Assembly: GCF_023053635.1 (NCBI RefSeq)
Contig: NC_086178.1
Coordinates: 93,294,226-93,358,225 of the forward strand
Length of the DNA stretch: 64,000 bases
Direction of reading: 5' to 3'
Source: Elgaria multicarinata webbii
Lineage: Eukaryota > Chordata > Lepidosauria > Squamata > Anguidae
The notes beneath the pieces were generated by a model that was not told the origin of the DNA, searched no databases, and saw only the letters and a list, made by a program, of their open reading frames with translations. Shown one piece after another: positions 10,930-21,640 of the stretch (position 1 is the first letter of the stretch; every line of letters begins with the position of its first letter). A program made the translations under genes and the position numbers.

Positions 10930-13270
10930 ATAAGTAAAAGGGCTTTAGGAGGATAAAATCTAGAACACAGGTACAGAAACTCTTTTAGCCTAAAGGCCAA
11001 TCTGATGATCTGTGCCCCTGACCTAAAGGCCTGGGCCATAACCTGGGTCCTTCAGAAAGAGAGAGGAGTCTAGAGGTGTGGGTGTAGGATAGAGGGTTTA
11101 CAAGAGAGAGCAGCCAAATTCATCTAAGGGTTTGGCAAGGAGGAGGTCACACTGAGGAGGCTGAAGAGAAAGAGAGAGGAGGGCCTCTGGGGGAAAGCTT
11201 AGGTTGTGTGCAAGTGAGCTAATGGCTGGAGACCCTATGACTCACCCATTTTGTTCAGGTCACCAGCCACCACTGGATGCCTTCATTAGGTGACCTTAAT
11301 CTAATTCCCTGGTTCTAAACATCCTTGCCTGGAAATGTGTTCCATTGAGACCAATGGGATTAATTTCTCCATAAATGTGTGTCGGGGTCAGGGTGTCATT
11401 CAAATCGGAATTTGGGTACTGGGGGCGACAAGACTCCCCTGCATTATGGACCAATCCTGGGCATTGAGGGGCAAATGCCACCCCTTCAGGGGGGGCAGAT
11501 CCTGTCAATGGGGTGTGCGGGGACTGGCAAATCCCCTCCCGGGAGTGCCGATCTCTTCATTAAGTGTTGGCTGAATTCCTGACTTCAGAGGCGGAGGCCC
11601 GGCCTGCCCTCTGCACATCGGCTTCAGGGGGTGGGCCGAAAGCAGCCCCGGCCACCCTGGAGAAGCAGGGCACCTCATTTAATGTGACCCTGGGGGCAGG
11701 GAGAATCAATGCCTCAAGCTGAGACGCCCAAGCCACTCTGAGAGGAGAAACAATCCTTGGCAGACAGCAATCCCAACTTGGGCCCGTTGTTTCGCAAGGC
11801 CGCCTTTTCTCCCGGAGAGGGCGGGGGGGCAGGGGGGCGGCCATGTGCCTGCGCTTTTGTCCCCCCCCCAATAACTAAATTTCTTTTGTTCTACAAATTG
11901 CCTCAATGGCCGTCTCTTTGCTCACAGGCAAATGGGGCCCCAGCTGACATCGGTTAGCATGACAATCGCCTTTTGGCCCCACCAAGCCTCCCTTTGTGCT
12001 CACGGGCTCCATTGCAAAGGGGCAGTGGGAGAATGCAGAGAAAAGGTGGGGGGGTGCCATAAATCTACCTACTGCAAACTGAGTCAGAGGAGGAGGATGA
12101 CAGAATGGAGGGTGGGGGGAATCCAGGATTCATGGGTTTGAAGCTGTGTGCATTCTTTAACCCAGACAAAGCCCATAGGGTTGGAGAAAGGGGAAATCAC
12201 TGCAAACCCAGCAGCAGTTGCCATTTTCTTAAAATCACTGGACAAAACGCTGAGACAGTTCCATGGCAAAGAGGAGAGCTCTTGCAAAATTCTCCTGTAG
12301 CTTGGACAACAGCAAACCTGTGCTACCCCCCAGCTACATTTCAGAATAGAAATACCCCAACTTCAGAATAGAAATAATCCCATCAAGGCTAGATTGCAAG
12401 CCACTGGAACATTATGGCAAACCTGGGTAGGCAATGTGGTGCCCACAGGTACCATTGCTCCTGCTGATGCCTTTCGTGGTGGCTGCGGAGGTGTCCTACC
12501 TGTCCTATTTTCTATTGGAGGAGGAAGAGGAGGAGGAGGACGTTGTTTTTTTACGGGCACCTGGGATCAGCGGTGCAGTAGTTTCACTGGCACCTGGGAT
12601 CAGTGGTAATTTTAGGCCCCAAATCTAATGGGTGGGGAAGGACTTTAGTTGGCCAGTTGTTAAGCACACAACTAACGTCTCTTTTCACCCCCCATCCAGA
12701 CACCATTCCATGTTTTGCAGTTGCTTCTCCGTTCCAACAGCAACAAAACTGTTTGCCACCCCCACTGCCATCTTCATTTCCCCTGAGTGTCCCTCAGAGG
12801 CCTTCTTAGGAAATTAAGCTGATGCTGTCCTCTGCAGCCACCAAGAAAAAAAGTGGGGAAGGAAGCTCCTGTCTGGGAAACTGTGGGTGGTGTGGAAGCT
12901 ACAGAGAGCGGCAGGAGTCAGGTGAGCAAGGGGGTGGGCAGCAGTAAGCAAGCTGGAGGGGGGAGAGAGAGAAGGGGTCTTAGATGGGGGGAATGAGTCG
13001 GTTGCCAGAGGACTGGGGGAGAAAAAGACTTTACCTTCTGTGAAAAAGGTTTCTGTTATCACTGGTAACTACTGTGGGTTCAAAGGGGTTGTTTAGTGTG
13101 TTGGGGCTCAGACCACACCTCTGCTTTGCACTCAGTCTTTTGGGCAGGTTGCTTGTCGCTTGTGACTAGCTACACCTCCTGTGGCAGACATTTTGTGGCA
13201 GTTTCTCACATGGACAGCTGTGACCACAGCCCCAAAGGGCCGCTAAGCCCTGTCCTATTCTCTTGCCCAC
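10930..13270. other. Intergenic stretch, partly single-copy
   Basis: No gene recognised. A short direct duplication of GGCACCTGGGATCAG is present at about 12,557-12,605. The segment 11,870-12,050 is listed separately as a candidate conserved element. The GC-rich 11,580-11,870 part gives overlapping frames on both strands without domains. Confidence 0.4.
11870..12050. promoter_or_regulatory. Candidate conserved non-coding element
   Basis: Repeat-free, balanced-composition sequence ~8 kb beyond the 3' end of NEUROG3, with clustered transcription-factor-like words (ACAAATTGCCTCAATGGC, GGTTAGCATGACAATCGCC). It lacks long frames and microsatellites. The call is by texture only; conservation has not been measured. 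Confidence 0.25.
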
Positions 13271-13281
13271 TTGCTCTAGGC

Positions 13282-13600
13282 CAGGGGTGGGCAACCTGCA
13301 GCCCTGGGGCCATATGTGGCCCTGAGCCTAATTCCAAAAGCCCTCTGCATGCAGTCACTTCAGCTCTCTGATGAGTGTCATCTGCCCCTTCCCTGGCAGC
13401 CTACTGCGTAGTTAGGGAGGGGGAGAGGAAAAGTGAGAGACAGAGAGAAAGGGAAAAGGTGAGAGAAAGGGGATAACCCACCTACTTTTAATTCTGGCCC
13501 TATTCCCATGGGCTTTGGTCTCTTCCAGCCACATGTGCCCCTCCAACGGATTGCCCACAAGGAAATGCAGTCCCTGACAGAAAAAGGCTGCCCATCCCTG
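13282..13600. mobile_element. hAT MITE with perfect 8-bp TSD
   Basis: Termini CAGGGGTGGGC and GCCCATCCCTG are inverted repeats. The 8-bp duplication CTCTAGGC is exact at 13,274-13,281 and 13,601-13,608. This is a textbook hAT signature in a 319-bp non-autonomous element. Confidence 0.9.
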
Positions 13601-13789
13601 CTCTAGGCAGAGACTCAAGAAACAAGAAACAAGCCAGTCTTTCCTCTGGCTCTGCTTGAAGTGTTTCCATTTGAGGTTTTAGAGAGCGAATTTCTGTTCA
13701 CACATAACAAAAGGCTGTGGGTTAAATAAACTATGGGCTATCAGGGACAAGTGGGAGGTGCCCTTCTCTCCTACTTGTACCCTACAATC

Positions 13790-13950
13790 CACACTTGTGG
13801 AGTGTGACATCCAAACCCAGGTCCCTAGGTTGTTAGGAGCTAAACAAACCAGCCATTAACCCAACAACAATCTATGGGTTAACAGCTGGATTGTTTAGCC
13901 ACTAAACAACCCAGTAGTCCAGGTTCAGATGTCACGCTCCACAACCTACA
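13790..13950. mobile_element. Palindromic MITE-like inverted repeat
   Basis: Left arm TTGTGGAGTGTGACATCCAA..CAGGT..GGTTGTTAGGAGCTAAACAA is mirrored by TTGTTTAGCCACTAAACAAC..AGGTTCAGATGTCACGCTCC. Imperfect arms of about 65 bp on each side of ATTAACCCAACAACAATC. Confidence 0.65.
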
Positions 13951-14085
13951 AAGGAGCCAATTGTGAGTTGTGGGCTAAAAGCGGAAGTGCCAGGAGCACA
14001 GGAGGCAGTGTGCTTACTCTCTCATGCTCATGCACAACAATCCATGGCTTGTTTAACCAATGGATTATCATTATGTGCTAACTAG

Positions 14086-14088
<3 letters not shown>

Positions 14089-14160
<72 letters not shown>
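14089..14160. repeat. (AG)36 microsatellite
   Basis: Uninterrupted AG dinucleotide run of 72 bases. Confidence 0.98.
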
Positions 14161-14163
<3 letters not shown>

Positions 14164-14164
14164 C

Positions 14165-16362
14165 AGAAGGGGAAGATCTTCACTTGCTTTGTTTCTTAGT
14201 AGTAGTGGTTCATTCCAAGCAACCCAGACTTGCAAAAATCAGCATGTGCCTTGCAATCTGCCCAGCTCTGTTTCTGTTTGTCTTCCTGCCGTAGCCAATC
14301 ACTCCCAAACTTCCAGTACTCATCCTTTCCTCCCCAGCAAATGTCTTGCAAGCCCTCCAGAGGTCCTGCCATATGATTGTATGTGTCAAAACAAAAAGGC
14401 CAAGAGGTAATCTTGCATTACCACTACTCTCCCTGAAATGTCTGCCCTGTGCCCATATCAGGAGAGCTTGAAAGCTCCAGAGCTGGTGATGAAATGTCAA
14501 TGGCTCAGCCTTCAGTTACTGCTGGGATTTCCCCGTCCTGTAGCCGCAACCCACTGGGCTGGCAGCCTCTAGGTGCAGACTTTGCTCTTCCTCCAAGCCC
14601 TGCAAAACACCACCAATCGTGCATTAATCTTGGCCTGTTCAATCAAATCCCCAGGAATGAAACAACACCGTCCTTCATCTGTGTGTTTACTATTTAACCT
14701 TCATCCGGGTTTCGATTAGTGCCATATATCACTTTTGAAGTGAACTGGGAACCTTGTGCAGCACAGTGAGGCACGTTGCTTGTGAGATGAGAGAGATGTC
14801 AAACAATGGGCAGCTGCATTTCTTGGATTAGAAGGGGAGCGATCAGAAAGGTGGCATTGGAAGGGCCTCTTAAATGCTATCCGTCCAGTCATGCATTGCA
14901 GTGAGACTCACCAAACGCTCTCCAAATGCCAGTGAAGCCCATTGTAAAATTGCCATTGATCTGAAGGGAGTTCAAATGCACTGCTGAGAGGAGAGGATGG
15001 TTACCAATGTTGTGGACTAGCTGTTTTCAAATGTTTGCGAGTCCAGATTGCCTGAAAACAGCTGCGGATCACAGTGGATCACTTAATAAACTCTTAGTTG
15101 TTGTTGTTCTACAAATCAAAGCATCACTCATAACTGTAGTCTTGCCCTTGTAATGCAATAGATGGAGGGAAATGCCTTTTTTTCTTCAGCACTGATAGCA
15201 TCAAAACTGGCACCATAGGATGAAAATCATAGATTCTAGACCAGATGCCTGAAAAAGTCCCTTCAATAGGTACATTGGGAGTGAAGGAATTAGTAAACTG
15301 CAACATCACCATTTTATGAAGATCACAGGATCTAGGCTATGGCTTTGTTAACTTGTTGGAGAATCCAGCTCTAGTCAAAATGGTCTTGATCACCATCATC
15401 AGGGAGGTGGAAGTGGGGGGCAGGAATCAAGGGTAGGGCCAAGTACAGACACTGTTCCTCAAGCTTTCTTCAAACCACCTGAATGGAGTTCAGAGACCAT
15501 CAGTGGTCCACAGACCCCAGTTTGGGAACCTCTGATGTAGACTTCTGAAGGTGCCAGCAACTTACATTTTTCAGGATGAGATGGACAAGGAGTTATGCTG
15601 CTGCAACTCTCCCATCATCTCTCACCTACCATCAGTAATCTGGTAGATGCCCATAGCAGAGTAGCTAGACTGTGGTGTGAATATCACTGAACAGCAGCTC
15701 TGTTAGTGTATTTGGGGATCATTTAATGTAGGAGCTTAGCATAGGTAAGGCCAAAATATTTCACTTCCAGCTAATGGTTCCATATTACAAATGGACAGTG
15801 CGATCATATTCAAGTTTGCAAATCTCCTGGGATACACGCACTCACACACCCCAGAATCCCAGATGGAACAGGTCAGTGAGGCAGTACTAAGGTCATAAAT
15901 TAGAGGCAAACCTGCATCTTGATGGTAAACCCCACTTGACCACAAATAAAACTTGGGGCATTCATCAAACATATATTTTCGGGGTGGGGGGGAATCTTTG
16001 CTGCACAGGCTGGAAGGATCCTTGCAGAAGATGGATCAACAGTCTGAAAGAATCACATTCATCCAAAGTTTTCAGGAAGATACCGTTGGCTGAGAGGTTG
16101 CGCTATGATGCCTGCAAAAATATTAGTTACGGGATTTGTTTGAATGTCCAACATTTGATTGGTGGTGGTGGGGAGTTAGCCATAAAGATACAGCAGTGCA
16201 AATGTATTTATGAAAAAGTCTCATTGACCTCAATGAGACTGATTACTCCACCTGGAGGCAGGGAAATATGAATCAGCAAAACTCAAGCTCACGGAAGTTC
16301 TTCAAATTCTATGTCAACGTTTGTTGTGGCTCAAATCCATATCAGATTGTGAGCTTTGTCTT

Positions 16363-16393
<31 letters not shown>

Positions 16394-16430
16394 ATCCATG
16401 CACATTTTCATGTGTATTTTTCCAAATGTA
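14165..16430. other. Intergenic stretch, partly single-copy
   Basis: No gene. A (GT)n run lies at about 16,362-16,389. The segment 14,560-14,750 is listed separately. The remainder has short frames only. Confidence 0.4.
14560..14750. promoter_or_regulatory. Candidate conserved non-coding element
   Basis: Repeat-free block ~5.3 kb beyond the NEUROG3 stop with homeobox/FOX-like words: GTGCATTAATC, TTCAATCAAATCC and a TGTTTAC core at 14,684-14,690. Called by texture and motif density only. Confidence 0.3.
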
Positions 16431-16438
16431 CGCATCCA

Positions 16439-16535
16439 TTTTTATTTTATTGCATTTATATCTCGCTTTTTTCCTCCAAGATGATGTACACAATCCTTCT
16501 CCTCTCCATTTTATCCTCACAACAACCCTGCAGGG
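16439..16535 (-). repeat. CORE-SINE 3' fragment
   Basis: Minus-strand 3' part only: TTGTTGTGAGGATAAAATGG, AAAAAAGCGAGATATAAATG, AATAAAATAAA. The tRNA-like head is missing. Confidence 0.7.
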
Positions 16536-16539
16536 AGCA

Positions 16540-17515
16540 GGGCCAAGAAGCGGCAGGCCCTTTGGAGGGGGAGAGCACTGCTCTTCCCAAATTCTGCCAC
16601 CTGCTGCACCCTGCATCCTCCCTTTTCACGTTAGGACCGGCCCTGTGGAAATGTATGGACTCCGACCACAGATTGCATCTGAGTCCACCTCAGACCGGAA
16701 GGTACGAAGTGGGTAAATCCTGATCAAAAATGACCTGAAACTAATTTCTCATGCGTCCGTAGGTGTGAGAGCTGCCTGGGTGATTTGCAAACTTCTATAT
16801 GCCTCACATTTCTACAGACAATATAGAACTAGTAGCAGCAGTGTTTTTCCACTAACTTCTTGCACTAATTTACGGACTCTTCACAGCAGCCTTTGCAACA
16901 TGGCGCCATCCAGAAGTGTTGGACTGCAACCCCCAGCATTCCTGAGCATTGGCCAAGGAGCGATACACAGATATTGTAAATAAATAAGCTACAAAATCAA
17001 AGTAAGTCTTACTGGAACTTAATTTTTTTAAAAAAAAAAAACACTTTAAAAAGGAAAAGAAAGCCATGTTTTCAAAGTACACTTTTACCTGTGGGAGGGA
17101 GCATCGTGCGGGTCCAGAACAGGAGAATATTGCCATGTGGAATGACACAAAAAAGATGCCCCTGAGAGTGAGGAATTCTACAGATGCCATGTCCTTTGTA
17201 GTCATCAAGCTTGCAAGTAGACAAATTCCATTTTTTTCCAAAAAAAATTTAATTCCCACCACCAGTGAACATTCCTTTTCACTCTCCCCACCATCACCCA
17301 AAAGAAACACAATATAATATAATCTCCCGTACCAAACATAGGATATATATCTATATATTTGTTCTGAAATATAATCAATAAATACAAAATAGTGAGAAAT
17401 TATTATAAATTACTATCTCCAAGTACAAAACAAAGGGATTAATTATTCTTATGGGTGTGTTACCATTTTATGGGGAAATAAGAGCTTTGTCTGAAATATA
17501 CCAAAAGGCGTAGAT
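16540..17515. other. Intergenic, AT-rich, no gene
   Basis: Contains a partial 'GGACTGCAACCCCCAGCAT' MITE relic at about 16,900-16,960. The 146-codon minus-strand frame at 16,870-17,310 is low-complexity (Phe/Leu-rich) and resembles no protein I know. Confidence 0.4.
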
Positions 17516-17516
17516 T

Positions 17517-17632
17517 AGCCTCCCCAACCTGGTGCCCTCCAGATCTGTTGGGCCAATGGCCATGCCGCCTGGGGATAATGGAAGTCGTAATCCAACACAT
17601 TTGGAGGGCACCGGATTGAAAAAGGTTGGAGT
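17517..17632. mobile_element. Palindromic 'CTGGTGCC' MITE
   Basis: Arms CCCCAACCTGGTGCCCTCCA and GGAGGGCACCGGATTG flank a diverged ATAATGGAAGTCGTAATCCA centre. Confidence 0.75.
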
Positions 17633-17972
17633 AGACATTTTTGATTACACACCACATACACACACTTTCTTAGTTAGAAGACAGTCCCAGAGGAGTTCCT
17701 CTCACTTACCTCATCTTAACATCATTAATTCCAGAGCAAGTCACACTGCTTTCAGTGTCATTTTAGTTTTAAATAAATGTGCTGTTTCTCTTTCTCAGAA
17801 GAGTGAAGCTGCTCAGTTATCATGAGTTGGACCACTGGTCCATCGAAGTCCAGGGAGGGCAATGGGAAGTCCTTGACCTAATTTCAAGAATCCTCTGCAA
17901 GTGAGCAGTTCAGATCTCTGGCAAGAGTGATCTGTTCCTCCCCACACAGCCCGATACGGGTGCAGAGGAAAT

Positions 17973-17973
17973 G

Positions 17974-18015
<42 letters not shown>

Positions 18016-18365
18016 GTGTCAGAGAAAGGGGGTAGGAGAGAGAGAGAGAGAGAAGGGGTTGCAGAGAGAGACGAGGTATAGGAGAGAGAGAGCATGGCAG
18101 AGAAAGAGGGTGGCAGAGAGAGAGAGAAAGGGTGGCAGAGAAAGACATAAAGGGGTAGGAGAGAGAAAGAAGGGGTTGCAGAGAGAGACGGGGGTATAGG
18201 AGAGAGAGAGAGCATGGCAGAGAAAGAGGGTGGCAGAGAGAGAGAGAGAAAGGGTGGCAGAGAAAGACAGAGAAAAGGGTAGGAGAGAGAGAGAAGGGGT
18301 TGCACAGAGAGAGGGGTGTAGCAGAGAGAGAACGGTATGGCAGAGAGAGAGAAAAAGAAAGGGGT
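17973..18365. repeat. GA-rich compound minisatellite
   Basis: Irregular (GA)n blocks separated by recurring GGGT(G/T)GCAGAGA and GGTAGGAGAGA units. Higher-order repetition is visible: AGAGCATGGCAGAGAAAGAG recurs. It creates a 188-codon Ser/Leu-rich minus-strand frame that is an artefact. Confidence 0.9.
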
Positions 18366-18399
18366 GCTTAGCATGTGTGTCCGTCCCCCCAGAAAAAAG

Positions 18400-18572
18400 G
18401 TTCCATACACCTCATCTAAGATAACCCAGTGCTGCCTGCTCAGACTGGCTGTGGCTTTCCAAGCTTTTAGACTCACAGCCTGAGACCTGTTTCACTGGAA
18501 GTGCCAAAGATTGAGCACCCGGCCTTCTGTGGGCTAAGCAAGTGCTCTGTCACTGAGTGACAGCCCTTTCAA
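18400..18572 (-). repeat. tRNA-derived SINE, decayed
   Basis: On the minus strand: GTCACTCAGTGACAGAGCAC (box A-like), then GCTCAATCTTTGGCAC at the box B position. It resembles the better copy at 38.72 kb. Confidence 0.5.
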
Positions 18573-18574
18573 GG

Positions 18575-19340
18575 ACATAGACAAGATCACTAAAGGCAGA
18601 GTATTTCCCCCCACCCTCACCCACCCCCATCACATTTTACCAGCCTGTTCTAGCCTCATACACACAAGATCACATCTTTGCCAGGTGCTTGATTAAGCCA
18701 GAATAACTATTGTTTTCCTGGATCTCTTCTCACAATTGCTGCCCTAGTTCTATATATTTTGCAGTCAATCATAAATGCAAATAAGGATCCCCACTTTGTC
18801 CACAGCGGGCATGAAAAGTTGGGAAGGAAATCCAGATTTTACCACTCTCATGCTACTATCCCACACAGACTTACCCAGGAGTAGAACTCATTGAACACAA
18901 TAGGACCTACGTCTGAGTAGACATGTATAAGATAGCACAGCACAGCACTCCATGGCAGAAGGTCTAACAGGGAGGGGGGGGCTCACTAATGTACATTAAG
19001 TGCTCTTAACTGTGTCCTCCCCGGATGATTTGAGAGAGGCTTAAAAGGGCGCATTGGTCTACCCTTCACGACACACTTATGAACAGGACTTTTAAATCAC
19101 AGTGACTGAGGAATCTGCAGTGGCAGACATTCCAGATTACTCACTCCACAGTGGCTGATCTGGAACTTTCCACAAACCCAAGGCACAAAATCAGTTCCAC
19201 TGAAATCAGCAATGTCCGTCAGTGTGGAGGGCTTGTGACTTTTCCAAGCCAAATTCAGACAATTATGCATCTTCTCCCCCATAGATTTCAACAGAATGAA
19301 AGTCAAGTACATGTTTGATTGGCTGGATTGTGACCAGTCA
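18575..19340. other. Intergenic downstream of NEUROG3
   Basis: One short palindromic repeat copy at about 18,865-18,930. No gene and no AATAAA/ATTAAA on the minus strand that would mark the NEUROG3 3' end were seen between 18,600 and 20,060. Confidence 0.4.
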
Positions 19341-19344
19341 ATGG

Positions 19345-19475
19345 AGAGGTGAATCCACTCCGGGTTTCAGTCAGAACCAGTCATTACTCTAAAAGAGCTA
19401 TCCAAGGTGTGATGCTTAGCACCTCGGATAGCTTCTTTAGAGTCCTGACTGAAACCGAGCAGAACACCACCCCAC
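19345..19475. mobile_element. Palindromic 'TTTCAGTCAG' MITE, copy 1
   Basis: CGGGTTTCAGTCAG..CTAAAAGAGCTATCCAAGGTG is mirrored by CACCTCGGATAGCTTCTTTAG..CTGACTGAAACC. A second copy lies at 46,285-46,375. Confidence 0.7.
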
Positions 19476-19544
19476 TGACCTCAGAGTCACCAGCCTCCAC
19501 TGGATGGGGGATAGGTATTCCCCCTTAAAGCTGCCATCCTGTAC

Positions 19545-19680
19545 ACCAGCCTTCCCTAACCCAGAGCCCTTCAAATATGTTGGACTACACCTTCTATCAT
19601 CCTTGATCACTGGTTATGCTGGCTGAGGCTGATGGGAGTTGTAGTACAAAGCATCTGGAGGGCAGCAGGTGGAGGAAAGC
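19545..19680. mobile_element. Palindromic 'CTGGTGCC' MITE, diverged
   Basis: CCTTCCCTAACCCAGAGCCC and GGGAGTTGTAGTAC / TCTGGAGGGCAGCAGGTGG preserve the arm and centre of the common family. Confidence 0.65.
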
Positions 19681-20059
19681 GACCAAACACACTTAGGAGT
19701 AAGTCTCATTGAACTCAATGGAGCTTATTCCTGAGAAGACCCACATAGGATTGTTTTCTTAAGCTGCCCTAGAGGACTATATTAAACAGTGGCAAGAGGC
19801 ACGGCAGCGGACGTGAAACTGTAGGTTATTGCAGCAGGGGCGGAGGGCATCGGGAAAAGTGCAGGGCGAAGCGGAGGGAGTTTTTTCCCATTTAAGGCAA
19901 AGGTTTGGGGCAAGTCCCTCCTCCGCTGGGGCGAAGGCGCTGTGCGCCCGGCGGCAAGCAGCGTCCGCGAGGCCTCCTCGCCTGGCGCCGGCTTCGGCCA
20001 AGGCAGAGGCGGCGGGCAGCGCCTGTCCGAGAGGGGCCGGGGGCGCCCAGCTCAGCTGC

Positions 20060-20800
20060 TCAGACGAAGTCCGGGAAGGCGGCCTGGGCCGCGTGCCTGA
20101 GGCAGCCGGGGCCTCCTCGTGCTCCGGGCGCCGGGAAAGGGCGCCCATCCTCCGCAGAGTCCGTCGGGCTGAGGCTGCCCTCTGGCGAGATGGGCGAGTA
20201 GAGCGGGTCCCAGTGGCAAGGCCAGGCCGCCAGGCCGTCGGGGCTGCCGGCGGCGGCGGCGGCCTGGAAAGAGCCCTCGTAGCTAGGCCCGGCCAAGCCG
20301 CTCTGGTCGGCCAGGCGCAGCGTCTCGGTGAGGGCCCAGATGTAGTTGTGGGCGAAGCGCAGCGTCTCGATCTTGGTGAGCTTGGCGTCGTCGGGGAAGG
20401 TGGGCAGGACGCCGCGCAGCGCGTCCAGGGCGGAGTTCAGGTTGTGCATGCGGTTGCGCTCGCGGTCGTTGGCCTTCACGCGGCGGCTCCGCTTGGCCTT
20501 GCCGGCCCCGCTGGGCCCGTCGCACTTGCCTTTGGCGCGGCCCCGACGGCCTTTGGCCTTCTGCGCGTGCGGGTAGCCGCCTGCTGCCGAGGGCGACCCG
20601 CCGCGGGCCGCCCTGCGGTCTCCCGCCTCCAGCAGCAGCAGGCAAGGGCCGGGCGACGAAGGCAGGCTGCCGGCGGCCAGCGAGGGAGACGAGGAGGAGG
20701 CGGAGAACGGCGCGTCGTCGTCGGATATGCCCGCGTAGGGCGGCTCCCCTTCGCCGCCGGTCCCCTGCGAGGCTGGCGAAGAGGCCGTGTTGGGAGACAT
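20060..20800 (-). CDS. NEUROG3: Neurogenin-3, proneural bHLH transcription factor
   Basis: Neurogenin-3 binds E-boxes as a heterodimer with class I bHLH (E) proteins in the nucleus; in vertebrates it specifies pancreatic and gut endocrine progenitors. The 246-residue product has a Gly/Ser/Ala-rich N-terminus, a basic patch ([12 protein letters not shown], ~81-92), and a bHLH domain at ~104-163. The basic region is [13 protein letters not shown] with E-box glutamate E114; the loop is [10 protein letters not shown]. The bHLH words [20 protein letters not shown] and [12 protein letters not shown] are NEUROG3-type. The C-terminal [18 protein letters not shown] and terminal FPDFV parallel the human LYSP..GSLSP and FSDFL. 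ATG at 20,800 was chosen over an in-frame one 267 bases upstream because a splice acceptor lies 5 bases before it and A is at -3. Human NEUROG3 is 214 residues, so this N-terminus is somewhat longer. NEUROG1/2 are less likely: their C-termini differ. No break seen. Confidence 0.95.
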   Translation of the reverse strand: MSPNTASSPASQGTGGEGEPPYAGISDDDAPFSASSSSPSLAAGSLPSSPGPCLLLLEAGDRRAARGGSPSAAGGYPHAQKAKGRRGRAKGKCDGPSGAGKAKRSRRVKANDRERNRMHNLNSALDALRGVLPTFPDDAKLTKIETLRFAHNYIWALTETLRLADQSGLAGPSYEGSFQAAAAAGSPDGLAAWPCHWDPLYSPISPEGSLSPTDSAEDGRPFPAPGARGGPGCLRHAAQAAFPDFV

Positions 20801-20805
20801 CCTGC

Positions 20806-21362
20806 CTGCGGGGAGAGCGGAGTGAGCCGGAGGCCACGTTAGTGCCTGGGATGGGAGGGGACCCAGGAAGATCATGCGGGGTCGCCCCGGGGGGAATCGG
20901 ATTAAGAACGGGACGCAAAGAGGTGCTGCCCACTGGCCTCCTTCAAAGGGGGCTGCAGCTTGGGGCGCGTGCGGGGCTCCACACACACACCCCGAAATAG
21001 GTAGGGCTCCACGCTGGCCAAGGAGCAGATCGCTTCCCTCCTTTGGGAAGAACGAGCCCATCCCCATCGGAGCCGCCCCCGAACCTGTTCGCAGCGTTTA
21101 TCGAACGTGGACATTTGGGGACTGCGGGAGAAAACCAGAGCGCCTCTAGGCATACGTAGAGCGCCTTCTCCCAGATCCCCTAAGATTAAAAGAAAGAACA
21201 AGAGGGTGTGACTTCCGTGGGCACCTCTCAACGGAGTCACTGGACTGAATATCCCATGTTAGCCCTACTTCGAGTAGACCCGTGAATGAATGGGACTTCA
21301 GTTCGACTGGGACTGGGTGCAAGCCCTGAATCTCCGACGGATCAACGGGTCGATCTCCTTAC
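20806..21362 (-). other. NEUROG3: NEUROG3 5'UTR intron
   Basis: The donor is CCTCAG|GTAAGG (junction 21,363/21,362) and the acceptor is CTCTCCCCGCAG|G (junction 20,806/20,805), giving 557 bases. A second possible acceptor AG sits four bases further in. Mammalian NEUROG3 also has one intron in the 5'UTR and none in the coding region. The intron contains a short dispersed palindromic repeat at 21,247-21,300. Confidence 0.8.
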
Positions 21363-21487
21363 CTGAGGCGGCCAGTGGCGAAGGTCTGGGGCTTGTAGGG
21401 GCGGGAGGAGGAGGAGCAGCCGCCCAGCCTGGCGCCGGAGAGGAGAGCGCCGGCCCCGACGGCAGGAGAGCGGAGGCTGCAGGTCCG
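21363..21487 (-). other. NEUROG3: NEUROG3 non-coding exon 1 (5'UTR)
   Basis: Spans from a start site expected 25-30 bases below the TATA box (about 21,484-21,490) to the consensus donor at 21,363. The exact start cannot be read from sequence. Confidence 0.65.
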
Positions 21488-21510
21488 GCACACGACCGCC
21501 TTTGGGCCCC

Positions 21511-21520
21511 TATATATATA
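21511..21520 (-). promoter_or_regulatory. NEUROG3: NEUROG3 TATA box
   Basis: TATATATATA followed on the minus strand by GGGGCCC, about 150 bases upstream of the exon 1 donor. It is the only good TATA box in the CpG-rich block and is in the right orientation and distance. Confidence 0.8.
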
Positions 21521-21569
21521 GCGCGCCGAGACAATGCGGGATTTCCCGATCTGTGGTTCTCTTCGCCAA

Positions 21570-21607
21570 CCCCGTCCCCCACCCCACCCCACCCCACCCC
21601 ACCCCCC
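21570..21607 (-). promoter_or_regulatory. NEUROG3: G-quadruplex-prone tract in NEUROG3 promoter
   Basis: On the minus (coding) strand there are seven successive G-runs of 4-6, most separated by a single T (GGGGTGGGGTGGGG pattern), 50 bases upstream of the TATA box. One-base loops are the arrangement known to give very stable parallel G-quadruplexes. Confidence 0.75.
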
Positions 21608-21640
21608 GCCGCCGCCGCGCGCCCCGGGCCTTTTGGCACG

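Noticed and set aside
14060-14410. 116-codon frame starting through (AG)36
   Set aside because: Arg-Glu repeat is a microsatellite translation.
17910-18476. 188-codon minus-strand frame rich in Ser and Leu
   Set aside because: Produced by the GA-rich minisatellite; no real protein features.
20060-20800. Assignment as NEUROG1 or NEUROG2
   Set aside because: The bHLH core and the LYSP..GSLSP and FPDFV C-terminus fit NEUROG3, whereas NEUROG1/2 have different C-termini.
19829-20842. 337-codon plus-strand open frame over the NEUROG3 exon
   Set aside because: Antisense shadow of a GC-rich coding exon; low-complexity Ala/Gly/Arg content and no domain.
20801-21067. Upstream in-frame ATG at 21,067 for NEUROG3
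   Set aside because: It lies in the 5'UTR intron, upstream of a good splice acceptor, and the extra residues match no neurogenin.
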